Assembly (NCBI RefSeq): GCF_009696675.1
Contig: NZ_VULN01000011.1
Span: forward strand, 25,042 to 89,041
Direction: 5' to 3'
From: Acidaminococcus fermentans
Lineage (GTDB): Bacteria > Bacillota > Negativicutes > Acidaminococcales > Acidaminococcaceae
Length of the DNA: 64,000 nt
Position numbers and translations under genes: made by a program. How positions within the stretch are numbered: position 1 is the stretch's first letter; each line of letters opens with the position of its first letter. Of the stretch, positions 8,234 to 20,099 are shown in pieces. The notes under the pieces are model-generated. The model was not told the origin of the DNA, did not search any database, and saw only the letters and a list, made by a program, of their open reading frames with translations.

Positions 8234-9065
8234 GGACAGCCGCTTCCTTCTTGTCTTTTTTCAAAGGGATCACCCGGACCCGGAGCACCCGGAACCCGGT
8301 GGAATCCAGCACTTCGAACTTGTAGCCGTTTTCCTCCACACTGTCGCCCACCACCGGCTGCCGGCCGATGAGGCCGAACACATAACCTCCGATGGTGTCC
8401 TCTTCCGGATCATCGAACTGGATCCCCATGATTTCCGATACTTCATCCAGGAGCACCAGTCCGTCGAACACATAAGAACCGTCTGGCATCTTGTTGATTT
8501 CCGGCATATCCGTATCATGCTCGTCCTGGATATCCCCTACGATTTCTTCCAGCAGGTCTTCCATGGTCACCAGCCCTGCGGTGCCCCCGTATTCATCGGC
8601 TACCGCCGCCATCTGCACATGCTTGTGCTGCATCAGCTGGAGGATCTTGGCAATGGACATGCTTTCCGGCACCACGTCGATTTCCCGCATAATGGACCGG
8701 AGGTCGAAGCCCGGCTGCCGGTAGTCCGCATTCATGAATTCCCGGATGTGGACCATCCCCAGGATATGGTCCCGGTCCTCTTCACAGAGAGGGTACCGGG
8801 TGTGGCCGGATTCCCGGATCACCTTCATGTTTTCCTCGATGGGATCGTCCACGAACAGGCACACCATGTCCTGCCGGGGCACCATCACTTCCCGGGCCAC
8901 CCGGTCTGCAAAGTCGAACACATTGTCAATGAGCCGGCTTTCCACCGGATCGATGCTGCCGCCTTTTTCACTGGCACTGACCATTTTCCGGATGTCATCC
9001 TCCGAATGGCTGGCCCCCTTCTGGGCCGGTTCCACCCCCATGAAATGGTACAGGGCAGCGCCCAC
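8223..9065 (-). CDS. CBS-domain CorC/HlyC-type protein with unclear start
   Basis: A CorC_HlyC family protein: two CBS domains (about residues 45-165, e.g. VPRQDMVCLFVDDPIEENM and MAAVADEYGGTAGLVTMEDLLEEIVGD) and the C-terminal CorC_HlyC transporter-associated domain (about 180-265). The family is tied to Mg or Co handling at the membrane. The GTG at 9065 is the first usual start codon but has no ribosome binding site. The same frame stays open upstream to a TGA at about 9156 and encodes a single hydrophobic helix (LKPILYPFAYLFWHVG) in continuity with the protein. GGAGAG at 9145-9150 is spaced 7 nt from an in-frame ATA at 9135-9137, a possible non-standard start. The large CNNM/DUF21 membrane domain of most relatives is missing. 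Confidence 0.75.
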   Translation of the reverse strand: MGAALYHFMGVEPAQKGASHSEDDIRKMVSASEKGGSIDPVESRLIDNVFDFADRVAREVMVPRQDMVCLFVDDPIEENMKVIRESGHTRYPLCEEDRDHILGMVHIREFMNADYRQPGFDLRSIMREIDVVPESMSIAKILQLMQHKHVQMAAVADEYGGTAGLVTMEDLLEEIVGDIQDEHDTDMPEINKMPDGSYVFDGLVLLDEVSEIMGIQFDDPEEDTIGGYVFGLIGRQPVVGDSVEENGYKFEVLDSTGFRVLRVRVIPLKKDKKEAAVHEQ

Positions 9066-9219
9066 ATGCCAGAACAGATAAGCAAATGGATATAAGATTG
9101 GTTTCAGTATGCGCCCAAGCGCAGGTCCCGCGTCTATAGGACATCTCTCCTTTGATCATTTTGCCGGTTTTTCCGGCGGGGTATATCGCTCAAATTATAC
9201 ACTTTTTCCCGGCGTCCGG

Positions 9220-10146
9220 TCAATATTGGGGACGGTCTCCGGCCAGCCCCAGCCGTTTCAGGTCCCCTTCCTTTTCCCGCCATTTGGGACGGACCTTCAC
9301 CCACAGTTCCAGGTACACCCGGTTCCCCAGGAAGGCTTCCATATCCTCCCGGGACCGCTGGCTGATTTCCTTCAGCATCTTCCCCTTGGCCCCGATCAGG
9401 ATGGCCTTCTGAGAATCCCGTTCCACATAGATATCTCCCCGTACGTACACCATCCCGTTGGGCCGGGTCTTCATTTCCTGGACCTGGACCGCCACCGCAT
9501 GGGGCACTTCGTCCCGGGTCAGCTGGAGGATCTTCTCCCGGATGATTTCCGCCGCCATCACCCGTTCCGGCTGGTCCGTATACATGTCTTCCGGATAGAA
9601 ATCAGGCCCCACTGGCAGGCAGCTCTGGATTTCCTGGAGCAGAGGCGAAAAGTCCTCATCTTCCAGAGCGGACAGGGTCAATACGCTGCGGAAGGGATAT
9701 TCCTTCCGGAATTTGTCGATCATGGGCAGGAGCACCGCTTTGTCCGCAAGCCGGTCGATTTTGTTCAGTACCAGGATCACCGGCGCTTTGCAGTCTTCCC
9801 GCAGCCGTTCCAGGATCACCTGTTCTCCCTTCCCCCGTTTTTCCGAGGCATCCACCACAAAAAGCACCACATCCACTTCTTTGATGGCATTGAGGGCCGC
9901 CTGGACCATGTGTTCTCCCAGTTTGTCCTGGGGTTTGTGGAGGCCGGGGGTATCCAGGAACACCATCTGGGCTTCCGCCGTGCTCAGGATGCTCAGGATC
10001 CGGTTCCGGGTGGTCTGGGGCCGGTCGGAGATGATGGCCACCTTCTCCCCCACCAGATGGTTCACCAGGGTGGATTTTCCCGCATTGGGCCGTCCCACCA
10101 CGGCTACAAAACCGGAGCGATGCTGTTGGGTATTCTGTTCTTCCAT
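9220..10146 (-). CDS. era: GTPase Era
   Basis: A 308-residue Era, needed for 30S ribosome assembly through 16S rRNA binding. G1 GRPNAGKS at residues 18-25, G3 DTPG near 70, G4 NKID near 133, then a C-terminal KH domain (about 210-290, with the GAKGKMLKEI loop). ATG 10146 follows AAAGGAC; an 11-codon extension upstream lacks family similarity. It lies 16 bp after cdd in the phoH-ybeY-cdd-era string, a classic Firmicutes order. Confidence 0.95.
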   Translation of the reverse strand: MEEQNTQQHRSGFVAVVGRPNAGKSTLVNHLVGEKVAIISDRPQTTRNRILSILSTAEAQMVFLDTPGLHKPQDKLGEHMVQAALNAIKEVDVVLFVVDASEKRGKGEQVILERLREDCKAPVILVLNKIDRLADKAVLLPMIDKFRKEYPFRSVLTLSALEDEDFSPLLQEIQSCLPVGPDFYPEDMYTDQPERVMAAEIIREKILQLTRDEVPHAVAVQVQEMKTRPNGMVYVRGDIYVERDSQKAILIGAKGKMLKEISQRSREDMEAFLGNRVYLELWVKVRPKWREKEGDLKRLGLAGDRPQY

Positions 10147-10162
10147 ATAAGTCCTTTCTGTA

Positions 10163-10549
10163 TTACAAACTGAAATCATAAGGCAGCAGGTCCGCCACCG
10201 TGGCGGTCTTTACCTGTCCCTTCACATTGGTCAGATAGATCCGGGGGATGCGGAATTCCGCCATCACCTGCCGGCATGCCCCGCAGGGGGACACCGGTTC
10301 CGGCGTATCGGCAGTGACGCACAGGGCGGCAAACTCCCTGATACCTTCCTTCACGGCGGCAAAGATGGCACACCGTTCCGCGCAGAGGCTCAGGCCATAG
10401 GAGGCGTTTTCCACATTGCAGCCGGTGAAGATCCGGCCGTCCGCTGCCCGGACCGCTGCTCCCACCGCAAAATGGGAATAGGGGCTGTAGGAATTTTTCC
10501 GCACGGCACAGGCCGCTTCAAACAGCTCCCGGTCCAGTTCAGCCTCCAT
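10163..10549 (-). CDS. cdd: Cytidine deaminase
   Basis: A 128-residue homotetrameric-type cytidine deaminase converting cytidine and deoxycytidine to uridines in pyrimidine salvage. Zinc site: CNVENAS (Cys and catalytic Glu) near residues 44-50 and PCGACRQ near 87-93. The start lies inside the end of ybeY (11-bp overlap), so translation is probably coupled. Length is typical. Confidence 0.95.
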   Translation of the reverse strand: MEAELDRELFEAACAVRKNSYSPYSHFAVGAAVRAADGRIFTGCNVENASYGLSLCAERCAIFAAVKEGIREFAALCVTADTPEPVSPCGACRQVMAEFRIPRIYLTNVKGQVKTATVADLLPYDFSL

Positions 10550-11021
10550 AGTTTTCCTCCGCCAGGTCCAGTTCCCGGAGGATTTCCTCCTCCCTGGCCC
10601 GCATCACCCGTTTGTCCGCCTCTTCCATATGGTCATAGCCCAAAAGGTGGAGCATGCCATGAACCGCCAGGTAGGTCATTTCCCGGGTGAGCCCATGGCC
10701 AAATTCCTCTCCCTGTTCCACGGCCCGGGGAGCGGAGATGATCACGTCCCCCAACAGGTGTTCCGCTTCCCCGTCGTCCACTTCCGGTTCCTCGTCCCCT
10801 TCGTCCAGGGCAAAGCTCAGCACGTCCGTAGGCCGGTCGATGCCCCGGTAGTCCCGGTTCAGGGTATGGATCTCTTCATTGTTTACAATGGTAATGTCCA
10901 CTTCCGTGTTGTCTGTGAGGTTTTCCTTCCGGGCCACGATTTCCATGGCCTTTTTCAGGGTCTCTTCCAGTTCTTCCGGAATGGCAATCTCCGTCTGGTT
11001 GTTTTCCAGGGTAACGATCAT
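10539..11021 (-). CDS. ybeY: Endoribonuclease YbeY (16S rRNA maturation)
   Basis: A 160-residue metal-dependent RNase involved in 16S rRNA 3' processing and ribosome quality control. The zinc motif HGMLHLLGYDH (H-x3-H-x5-H) is at about residues 120-130. An acidic insert (DEGDEEPEVDDGEAEH) lies before it. It overlaps phoH by 4 bp and cdd by 11 bp, and is therefore probably translationally coupled to both. Confidence 0.95.
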   Translation of the reverse strand: MIVTLENNQTEIAIPEELEETLKKAMEIVARKENLTDNTEVDITIVNNEEIHTLNRDYRGIDRPTDVLSFALDEGDEEPEVDDGEAEHLLGDVIISAPRAVEQGEEFGHGLTREMTYLAVHGMLHLLGYDHMEEADKRVMRAREEEILRELDLAEENYGG

Positions 11022-12031
11022 TTTCCTTCTCCTTTATTCCTGTCAGCACCGGGCTGCCGGCGTTTCTTCCGGGCCCGGTCGTATTTTTCATAAGCCCGGA
11101 TGATGGCCCCCACGATTTCGTGCCGGACCACATCCTGTTCAGAAAAATGGATGATGCCGATCCCCGGCACGTCCTGGAGCACCTGGGCCGCATTCACCAG
11201 TCCGGAAGGCCGTCCTCCCGGCAGGTCCACCTGGGTGGCATCCCCGGTGACCACCAGCTTGGAGCCGAAGCCGAACCGGGTAAGGGCCATCCGCATCTGT
11301 TCCTGGGTGGTGTTCTGGGCCTCGTCCAGGATGATGAAAGCATCATTCAGGGTCCGGCCCCGCATGTAGGCCAGAGGGGCCACTTCGATGATCCCCCGCT
11401 GGAGGTTCTTCTGGAAGGCCTCCACCCCCAGCATTTCGTACAGAGCATCATACAGGGGCCGCAGATAGGGATCCACCTTTTCCTGGAGATCCCCGGGCAA
11501 AAAGCCCAGCTTTTCCCCGGCTTCCACCGCGGGACGGGTGAGGATGATCCGTTCCACTTCCTTGTTTTTCAGGGCCTTCACCGCCATGGCCACTGCCAGG
11601 TAGGTCTTCCCGGTACCGGCGGGCCCGATGGCAATGGTAATGTCATTCTGGGCAATGGTCTTCAGATACCGCATCTGGCCCAGGGTCTTGGCCTTTACCT
11701 GCCGTCCCCGGACAGTGGTGAGCACCGTATCGGTGAACAGCTTGTGGAGCTGTTCCTCCTGGCCTTCCCGGACCAGTTTCAGGCTGTATTTCACATCATG
11801 CTGGGTAATGGGCAGCCCCTGGCGGTACAGGTACAGCAGCTCTCGGATCAGCCGGTCCGCCAGTTCCACATCCTGTTCCGCTCCCTGGGCGATCAGTTCG
11901 TTTCCCCGGGGGATCAGCCGGCAGCCCAGGCTCTCCTGCATCTGCTTCAGGTATTCATCTGTTTCTCCCAGTACCGCCACCATTTCCCGGGCGTCCTGGA
12001 ATTCAAACCGTTTTTCCGTCACTTCCGACAA
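11018..12031 (-). CDS. PhoH family ATPase
   Basis: A 337-residue PhoH-like protein. An N-terminal KH-like part (to about 100) precedes a P-loop ATPase domain with GPAGTGKTYLA near residue 145 and a Walker B segment AFIILDEAQN near 245. The function in RNA metabolism is suggested by its conserved link to ybeY. The chosen start is a TTG at 12031, 8 nt after AGGAGG; no ATG in frame has such a site, and a longer frame reaches 12124 without family similarity. A minus-strand TATAAT lies at 12077-12082 upstream. Confidence 0.88.
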   Translation of the reverse strand: MSEVTEKRFEFQDAREMVAVLGETDEYLKQMQESLGCRLIPRGNELIAQGAEQDVELADRLIRELLYLYRQGLPITQHDVKYSLKLVREGQEEQLHKLFTDTVLTTVRGRQVKAKTLGQMRYLKTIAQNDITIAIGPAGTGKTYLAVAMAVKALKNKEVERIILTRPAVEAGEKLGFLPGDLQEKVDPYLRPLYDALYEMLGVEAFQKNLQRGIIEVAPLAYMRGRTLNDAFIILDEAQNTTQEQMRMALTRFGFGSKLVVTGDATQVDLPGGRPSGLVNAAQVLQDVPGIGIIHFSEQDVVRHEIVGAIIRAYEKYDRARKKRRQPGADRNKGEGK

Positions 12032-12076
12032 ACTCCATTCCTCCTGCTTGTTACGAGTTGATTGACTGTTCCTTTC

Positions 12077-12105
12077 ATTATATCGTTTCCGGAAGAAAAA
12101 AGAAA
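12077..12105 (-). promoter_or_regulatory. Candidate promoter of the phoH operon
   Basis: On the minus strand TATAAT lies at 12082-12077 with a weak -35 (TTTCTT, 12105-12100) at 17 bp. It points to phoH and is back-to-back with the tRNA-Val promoter. Confidence 0.4.
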
Positions 12106-12117
12106 CAGGAAACCCAC

Positions 12118-12147
12118 TTGACAAAGAACCCCATTATCGTTTAGAAT
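12118..12147 (+). promoter_or_regulatory. Promoter of tRNA-Val
   Basis: Consensus TTGACA (12118-12123), 18-bp spacer, TAGAAT (12142-12147), 15 bp before the tRNA. Confidence 0.75.
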
Positions 12148-12162
12148 AAGTTTGTTGCTTAT

Positions 12163-12239
12163 GGAACTATAGCTCAGATGGTTAGAGTATCACGTTGACA
12201 TCGTGGGGGTCACTGGTTCGAGTCCAGTTAGTTCCACCA
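12163..12239 (+). tRNA. tRNA-Val (anticodon GAC)
   Basis: A 77-nt cloverleaf: acceptor GGAACTA pairs with TAGTTCC, D arm GCTCAGATGGTTAGAGT, anticodon stem TCACG/CGTGG with loop TTGACAT giving anticodon GAC (12197-12199), T arm with GGTTCGAGTCC, and an encoded CCA end. It has its own promoter and terminator and stands alone. Confidence 0.97.
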
Positions 12240-12252
12240 GATAAAAAGCAGA

Positions 12253-12276
12253 GGCTGCCGGAAGGCAGCCTTTTTT
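12253..12276 (+). terminator. Terminator after tRNA-Val
   Basis: GGCTGCC and GGCAGCC around GGAA, followed by six T. Confidence 0.85.
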
Positions 12277-12351
12277 GTTGTATGGGTTCAGCGTTGGTTG
12301 TTTCAGAATCAATTTGTCAAAATTGATTTCCATCGGCCAGTGACCAGTGAC

Positions 12352-12379
12352 AAAAAAGAGGCCCGCAGGCCTCTTTTTT
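12352..12379. terminator. Bidirectional terminator of the FAH-fold hydrolase gene
   Basis: AAAAAAGAGGCC and its complement around CGCA, 6 bp past the stop codon of the minus-strand gene; T runs exist on both strands. Just upstream at 12307-12328 is another hairpin (AATCAATTT/AAATTGATT) and the words CAGTGAC CAGTGAC. Confidence 0.85.
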
Positions 12380-12384
12380 CTTAT

Positions 12385-13245
12385 TTACTTCACCCTATTC
12401 CGCAGGGTCCCGATTCCTTCGATGGAACATTCCACCACGTCCCCGCTTTTCAGGAACCGGGGCGGGTTCATGCCGATACCGGTGCCGGCGGGAGTACCGG
12501 TGGCGATGATGGTCCCGGCCCGAAGGGTCATCCCTTTGCTCAGTTCGCTGATGATGTAAGGGATTCCGTGGACCAGCAGTTTCGTGTTGCTGTCCTGGCG
12601 CAGTTCCCCATTCACCTTGCAGGTGAGATGGAGCGCCGGCGGAAAATCAAATTCATCCGCCGTAACGATGCAGGGCCCCATGGGGGCAAAGGTGTCCAGG
12701 CTCTTTCCGAAATACCACTGTTTGTGGGCCACCTGCACATCCCGGGCGGTCACGTCGTTGATGATGGTGTAGCCAAACACATAATCCCCGGCATCCTTTT
12801 CGTCCACATCCCGGGCTTCTTTGCCGATGATCACTGCCAGTTCGCATTCATAGTCCAGTTCCTTCACCACATTGAAATGGCCGTCGATGGTCCCGTCCGG
12901 ATCCACCGCCCGGTCCACCCGTTTGGAGAAGTACACAGGTACCTGCCGCTGGACGATTTTTTCCGGTACATATTCATCAGGCAGTTCGTCGTCGTGGGAT
13001 TTGTAGTTGATGCCCAGACAGATAATGTCATTCCGGGGATGGGTAATGGGAGCCAGGAGCTTGACCTGGTCAATGGGAACCGCACCCATGTCCACCCGGG
13101 CAATAGCCAGCAGTTCTTCAAAATCCGCCTGCTGGATCAGTTCATACATATTGTTGTACTTGTTGGCCGGGATCACAAATTTTCCATCCTCGGAAATGAT
13201 CCCCACCTGTACATCGCTGTCGTATTCGAAGGTAACGATTTTCAT
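12385..13245 (-). CDS. Fumarylacetoacetate hydrolase-fold protein
   Basis: A 286-residue FAH-superfamily protein (hydrolases, hydratases and decarboxylases of 2-oxo acids or acylpyruvates; Mg dependent). Seen: LGINYKSHDDE near residue 76, the metal ligands in ELDYECELAVIIG near 133 (E-x-E pattern), DVTARDVQ near 165, KSLDTFAPMGPCIV near 180 and the C-terminal GTPAGTGIGMNPPRFLKSGD with the G-T-P-x-G signature. The N-terminal 50 residues form the small extra domain typical of this group. It is a single gene with its own terminator; nothing near it names a substrate. Confidence 0.85.
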   Translation of the reverse strand: MKIVTFEYDSDVQVGIISEDGKFVIPANKYNNMYELIQQADFEELLAIARVDMGAVPIDQVKLLAPITHPRNDIICLGINYKSHDDELPDEYVPEKIVQRQVPVYFSKRVDRAVDPDGTIDGHFNVVKELDYECELAVIIGKEARDVDEKDAGDYVFGYTIINDVTARDVQVAHKQWYFGKSLDTFAPMGPCIVTADEFDFPPALHLTCKVNGELRQDSNTKLLVHGIPYIISELSKGMTLRAGTIIATGTPAGTGIGMNPPRFLKSGDVVECSIEGIGTLRNRVK

Positions 13246-13300
13246 GACTCTCCACTCCCCTAACCGATTCCACGGTACAGTGTTTTCATTTCTCTGTATT

Positions 13301-13312
13301 CATTGTACAATG
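13301..13312. promoter_or_regulatory. 12-bp palindrome, candidate operator
   Basis: CATTGTACAATG is a perfect palindrome in the 159-bp gap between the divergent FAH-fold gene and the 61-residue gene. A partial copy (GTACAGTG) lies 25 bp to the left. No bound protein can be named. Confidence 0.35.
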
Positions 13313-13404
13313 TTTGTGCTAAAATTACCAGTATATGATACAAAACTTCCTAACTGTAAACCTTACTGTTATAGAAGAATCTGTTTTTCCCAAAGGAGGA
13401 TGCC

Positions 13405-13590
13405 ATGTTTGCCGGATATCAGCTGGATGACGGCCACGGAGACTACAACCGCAGCTACGAACAGAACTGGGATATCGATTACGCCGACTATTCCACCGAC
13501 CACAGAGAGAACAACTACAGGAACTATGAATGGAAAGTTCCCAAAAGCAAAAAGGAACGGATCAAAAGTATATTGAATCATTATGAGTGA
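13405..13590 (+). CDS. Small hypothetical protein, Tyr/Asp/Asn rich
   Basis: A 61-residue protein not recognised. A strong AAAGGAGG (13392-13399) lies 5 nt before the ATG, and a clear terminator follows the stop codon, so this is a complete single-gene unit. Composition is striking: many Tyr, Asp, Asn, Glu and Arg (DYNRSYEQNWDIDYADYS) with a lysine-rich end (KVPKSKKERIKSILNHYE). It has no membrane segment, no cysteine and no signal peptide. Confidence 0.7.
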   Translation: MFAGYQLDDGHGDYNRSYEQNWDIDYADYSTDHRENNYRNYEWKVPKSKKERIKSILNHYE

Positions 13591-13591
13591 C

Positions 13592-13627
13592 AAAGGGGTG
13601 CTGCACACAGCGTGCAGCGCCCCCTTT
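13592..13627 (+). terminator. Terminator after the 61-residue gene
   Basis: A long imperfect stem AAAGGGG-GCTGCAC with GTGCAGC-CCCCTTT, loop ACAGC. Member of the GGGGTGCTGC hairpin family. Confidence 0.75.
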
Positions 13628-13766
13628 GTCTTTCCTCCGTGCACAAGAAATTGTTTCTAAATGGCGAAAATTCTTCTACAGTGGACAAATTCTCTGTTAA
13701 TTCCCATAGTTGTCTTTACCTCGATAACACTTTGAAAAAATATTGTATGAGGTATACAAAAAACTG

Positions 13767-13795
13767 TTGACAATTGTATCCGGTAGTGATAAATT
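13767..13795 (+). promoter_or_regulatory. Promoter of cstA
   Basis: TTGACA at 13767-13772, 17-bp spacer, TAAATT at 13790-13795. Transcription would begin near 13802 and give a leader of about 70 nt. Confidence 0.75.
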
Positions 13796-13812
13796 ACGTA
13801 CCATAAACAAGC

Positions 13813-13857
13813 ATCCGATTTGATCACGGCACTTGCATTCCCGAGTGTCGGATTTTT
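13813..13857 (+). promoter_or_regulatory. Terminator-like hairpin in the cstA leader
   Basis: ATCCGA (13813-13818) pairs with TCGGAT (13848-13853), CACT with AGTG inside, then seven T, and only then the ribosome binding site GAAGGAG. A hairpin with a T run between promoter and gene suggests attenuation or a short leader RNA. It is too short for a known riboswitch aptamer. Confidence 0.5.
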
Positions 13858-13872
13858 TTCGAAGGAGTGATG

Positions 13873-15549
13873 ATGATGAACGGATTAACGCTTGTGTGTC
13901 TTGCTATCGTAATCTTTATCTGCGCGTACATGTTTTATGGCCGCTGGCTGGTAAAGACCTGGGGAATCGAACCGGATGCGAAAACTCCTGCCTACCGTTT
14001 CCGGGATGACAAGGACTTTGCCCCTGCTTCCCGTTTCACGGTATTTGCCCATCAGTTTTCTTCCATTACCGGTGCCGGCCCTGTAACCGGTCCGATTATC
14101 GCCGCCATGTTCGGTTGGGTTCCTGCTTTCTTATGGATTTTGGTAGGCGGCGTATTCTTCGGTGCGGTACAGGATTTCACCGCTCTCTATGCTTCCGTGA
14201 AGAACGATGGCAAAGGCATGGGTGCCCTGATTGAAAAATACGTGGGCCATACCGGCTGCAAAATGTTCCTGATGTTCGGCTGGCTGTTCTCCCTCTTGGT
14301 AATCGCCGCCTTCTCTGACATTATGGCCAGCACCTTCAACGGCTTCTCCAAAACCGGCGAAATGATGGGGCCCAACGCCTCCGCCGCTTCCATTTCCATG
14401 ATCTATATTGTAGTAGCCATGATCTTCGGTGTGGTGACCCGTCGGTTCAACATCCACGGCTCCAAAGAACTGATCCTGGGGATCCTGTGCATGGTGGCCA
14501 TGGTGAGCCTGGGCATTGCCCATCCCATCTATGCTTCCCGTACCACCTGGCTGTATGTGACCTATGCGTACTGCTTCGCCGCTTCCATTATGCCAATGTG
14601 GCTGCTGATCCAGCCTCGTGACTATCTGTCCGTATTCCTGCTGCTGGGTATGATCCTGGCCGGTGTGGTTGGGATCATTGTTGGGAATCCTTCCATTAAT
14701 ATGCCTGCCTTCACTTCCTTTGATGTAGCCGGCAAGCCTTTGTTCCCCATCCTGTTTGTAACCATCGCCTGCGGGGCTGTATCCGGGTTCCATTCCCTGG
14801 TTTCTTCCGGTACTTCCTCCAAGACCATTTCCAATGAAAAAGATATGCTGCCCGTTGGGTACGGTTCCATGCTGATTGAATCCACCCTGGGTGTGGTTTC
14901 CCTGGTTATCGCCTGCTCCGTGGCTGTAAACGGCCAGCTGCCCAAAGCCACTCCGTTTGCTATCTTCGGTGGTGCCATCGGCAACTACTTCACCATGTTC
15001 GGTATTCCCAAATATTACAGCACCTGCATCGTGACCATGTGCGTATCTGCTCTGGCCATGACCACCATCGATGCGGTAACCCGTATCGGCCGGATGATGC
15101 TCCAGGAAATCCTGGCTCCGGAAGAAGGCAAGGAACAGGGTTCCGTGGCCAAGTTCCTGAGCAATACGTATGTGGCCACCGTCGTGACCCTGATCCCCAG
15201 CTACCTGCTGTGCCTGGGCGGTTACATGAATATCTGGCCGCTGTTTGGTGCTGCCAACCAGCTGCTCAGTGCCCTGTGCCTGGTTGCCCTGGCCGTATTC
15301 CTGAAAGTGACCGGACGTAAGAGCTGGATGCTCTACATCCCCATGACCTTCATGTTCCTGGTGACCATGAGCGCCCTGTGCCTGTCCATCTACGGCATCT
15401 ACAAGAAAGCCATGGCCGGGGTGTTCTTCCCCATGGTGGAAGGTCTCCAGCTGGTAGTAGCCCTGTGCCTGATGTTCCTGGCCATCAACGTGGTCCGGAG
15501 CTGCACCAAGGAACTGTTCACCGGCAAAGTAGAAGTTGCCGACAAATAA
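13873..15549 (+). CDS. cstA: CstA family peptide/pyruvate transporter
   Basis: A roughly 558-residue carbon-starvation protein A, a polytopic membrane transporter (about sixteen helices) of the family that imports peptides or pyruvate. Seen: the family opening (FYGRWLVKTWGIEPDAKTPA, residues about 20-40), HQFSSITGAGPVTGPIIAA near 60 and the conserved SGFHSLVSSGTSSKTI near 300. It is the shorter form common in Firmicutes; E. coli CstA has about 700 residues. Three ATGs follow one another; 13873 or 13876 best fits GAAGGAG at 13861-13867. Its leader carries a terminator-like hairpin. Codon use is less C-ending than in neighbours in its first part, which may reflect expression level. Confidence 0.9.
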   Translation: MMNGLTLVCLAIVIFICAYMFYGRWLVKTWGIEPDAKTPAYRFRDDKDFAPASRFTVFAHQFSSITGAGPVTGPIIAAMFGWVPAFLWILVGGVFFGAVQDFTALYASVKNDGKGMGALIEKYVGHTGCKMFLMFGWLFSLLVIAAFSDIMASTFNGFSKTGEMMGPNASAASISMIYIVVAMIFGVVTRRFNIHGSKELILGILCMVAMVSLGIAHPIYASRTTWLYVTYAYCFAASIMPMWLLIQPRDYLSVFLLLGMILAGVVGIIVGNPSINMPAFTSFDVAGKPLFPILFVTIACGAVSGFHSLVSSGTSSKTISNEKDMLPVGYGSMLIESTLGVVSLVIACSVAVNGQLPKATPFAIFGGAIGNYFTMFGIPKYYSTCIVTMCVSALAMTTIDAVTRIGRMMLQEILAPEEGKEQGSVAKFLSNTYVATVVTLIPSYLLCLGGYMNIWPLFGAANQLLSALCLVALAVFLKVTGRKSWMLYIPMTFMFLVTMSALCLSIYGIYKKAMAGVFFPMVEGLQLVVALCLMFLAINVVRSCTKELFTGKVEVADK

Positions 15550-15550
15550 A

Positions 15551-15581
15551 AAAAAAGACTGCCTTCGGGCAGTCTTTTTTT
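15551..15581 (+). terminator. Terminator of cstA
   Basis: GACTGCC-TTCG-GGCAGTC flanked by A and T runs, starting 2 bp after the stop codon. Confidence 0.9.
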
Positions 15582-15593
15582 CATCACTCCAGC

Positions 15594-15631
15594 AAGAAGG
15601 GGGCTGTTGCATGAGCAACAGCCCCCTTCTT
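15594..15631. terminator. CTGTTGC-type hairpin between cstA and ligA
   Basis: A perfect 17-bp stem ending in CTGTTGC with loop ATGA, flanked by AAG and CTT. It probably ends the minus-strand ligA transcript or acts with the cstA terminator. GTCGTGACCC-type repeated words follow at 15633-15675. Confidence 0.65.
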
Positions 15632-15696
15632 GGGTCGCAGATCGCGAGTCGTGACCCGTGGCCCGCGACCGGGAGTGTGAATTTTTTCACGCCCCC

Positions 15697-19990
<4,294 letters not shown>

Positions 19991-20026
19991 TTTTTCCTCG
20001 ATTCTATGTTTTGTTCCCTAATATTC

Positions 20027-20055
20027 TAACAGATTCGGTCTTTTTTTGCTATAAT
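20027..20055 (+). promoter_or_regulatory. Extended -10 promoter of the purine permease
   Basis: TATAAT at 20050-20055 with an upstream TGC (extended -10) and a weak -35 at 17 bp. The sequence TTTTGCTATAAT is shared with the nadE promoter. Confidence 0.6.
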
Positions 20056-20099
20056 AGAAGAATCCTTCAAATGAACCTGTTTTAGAAAGGAAGTCTACT

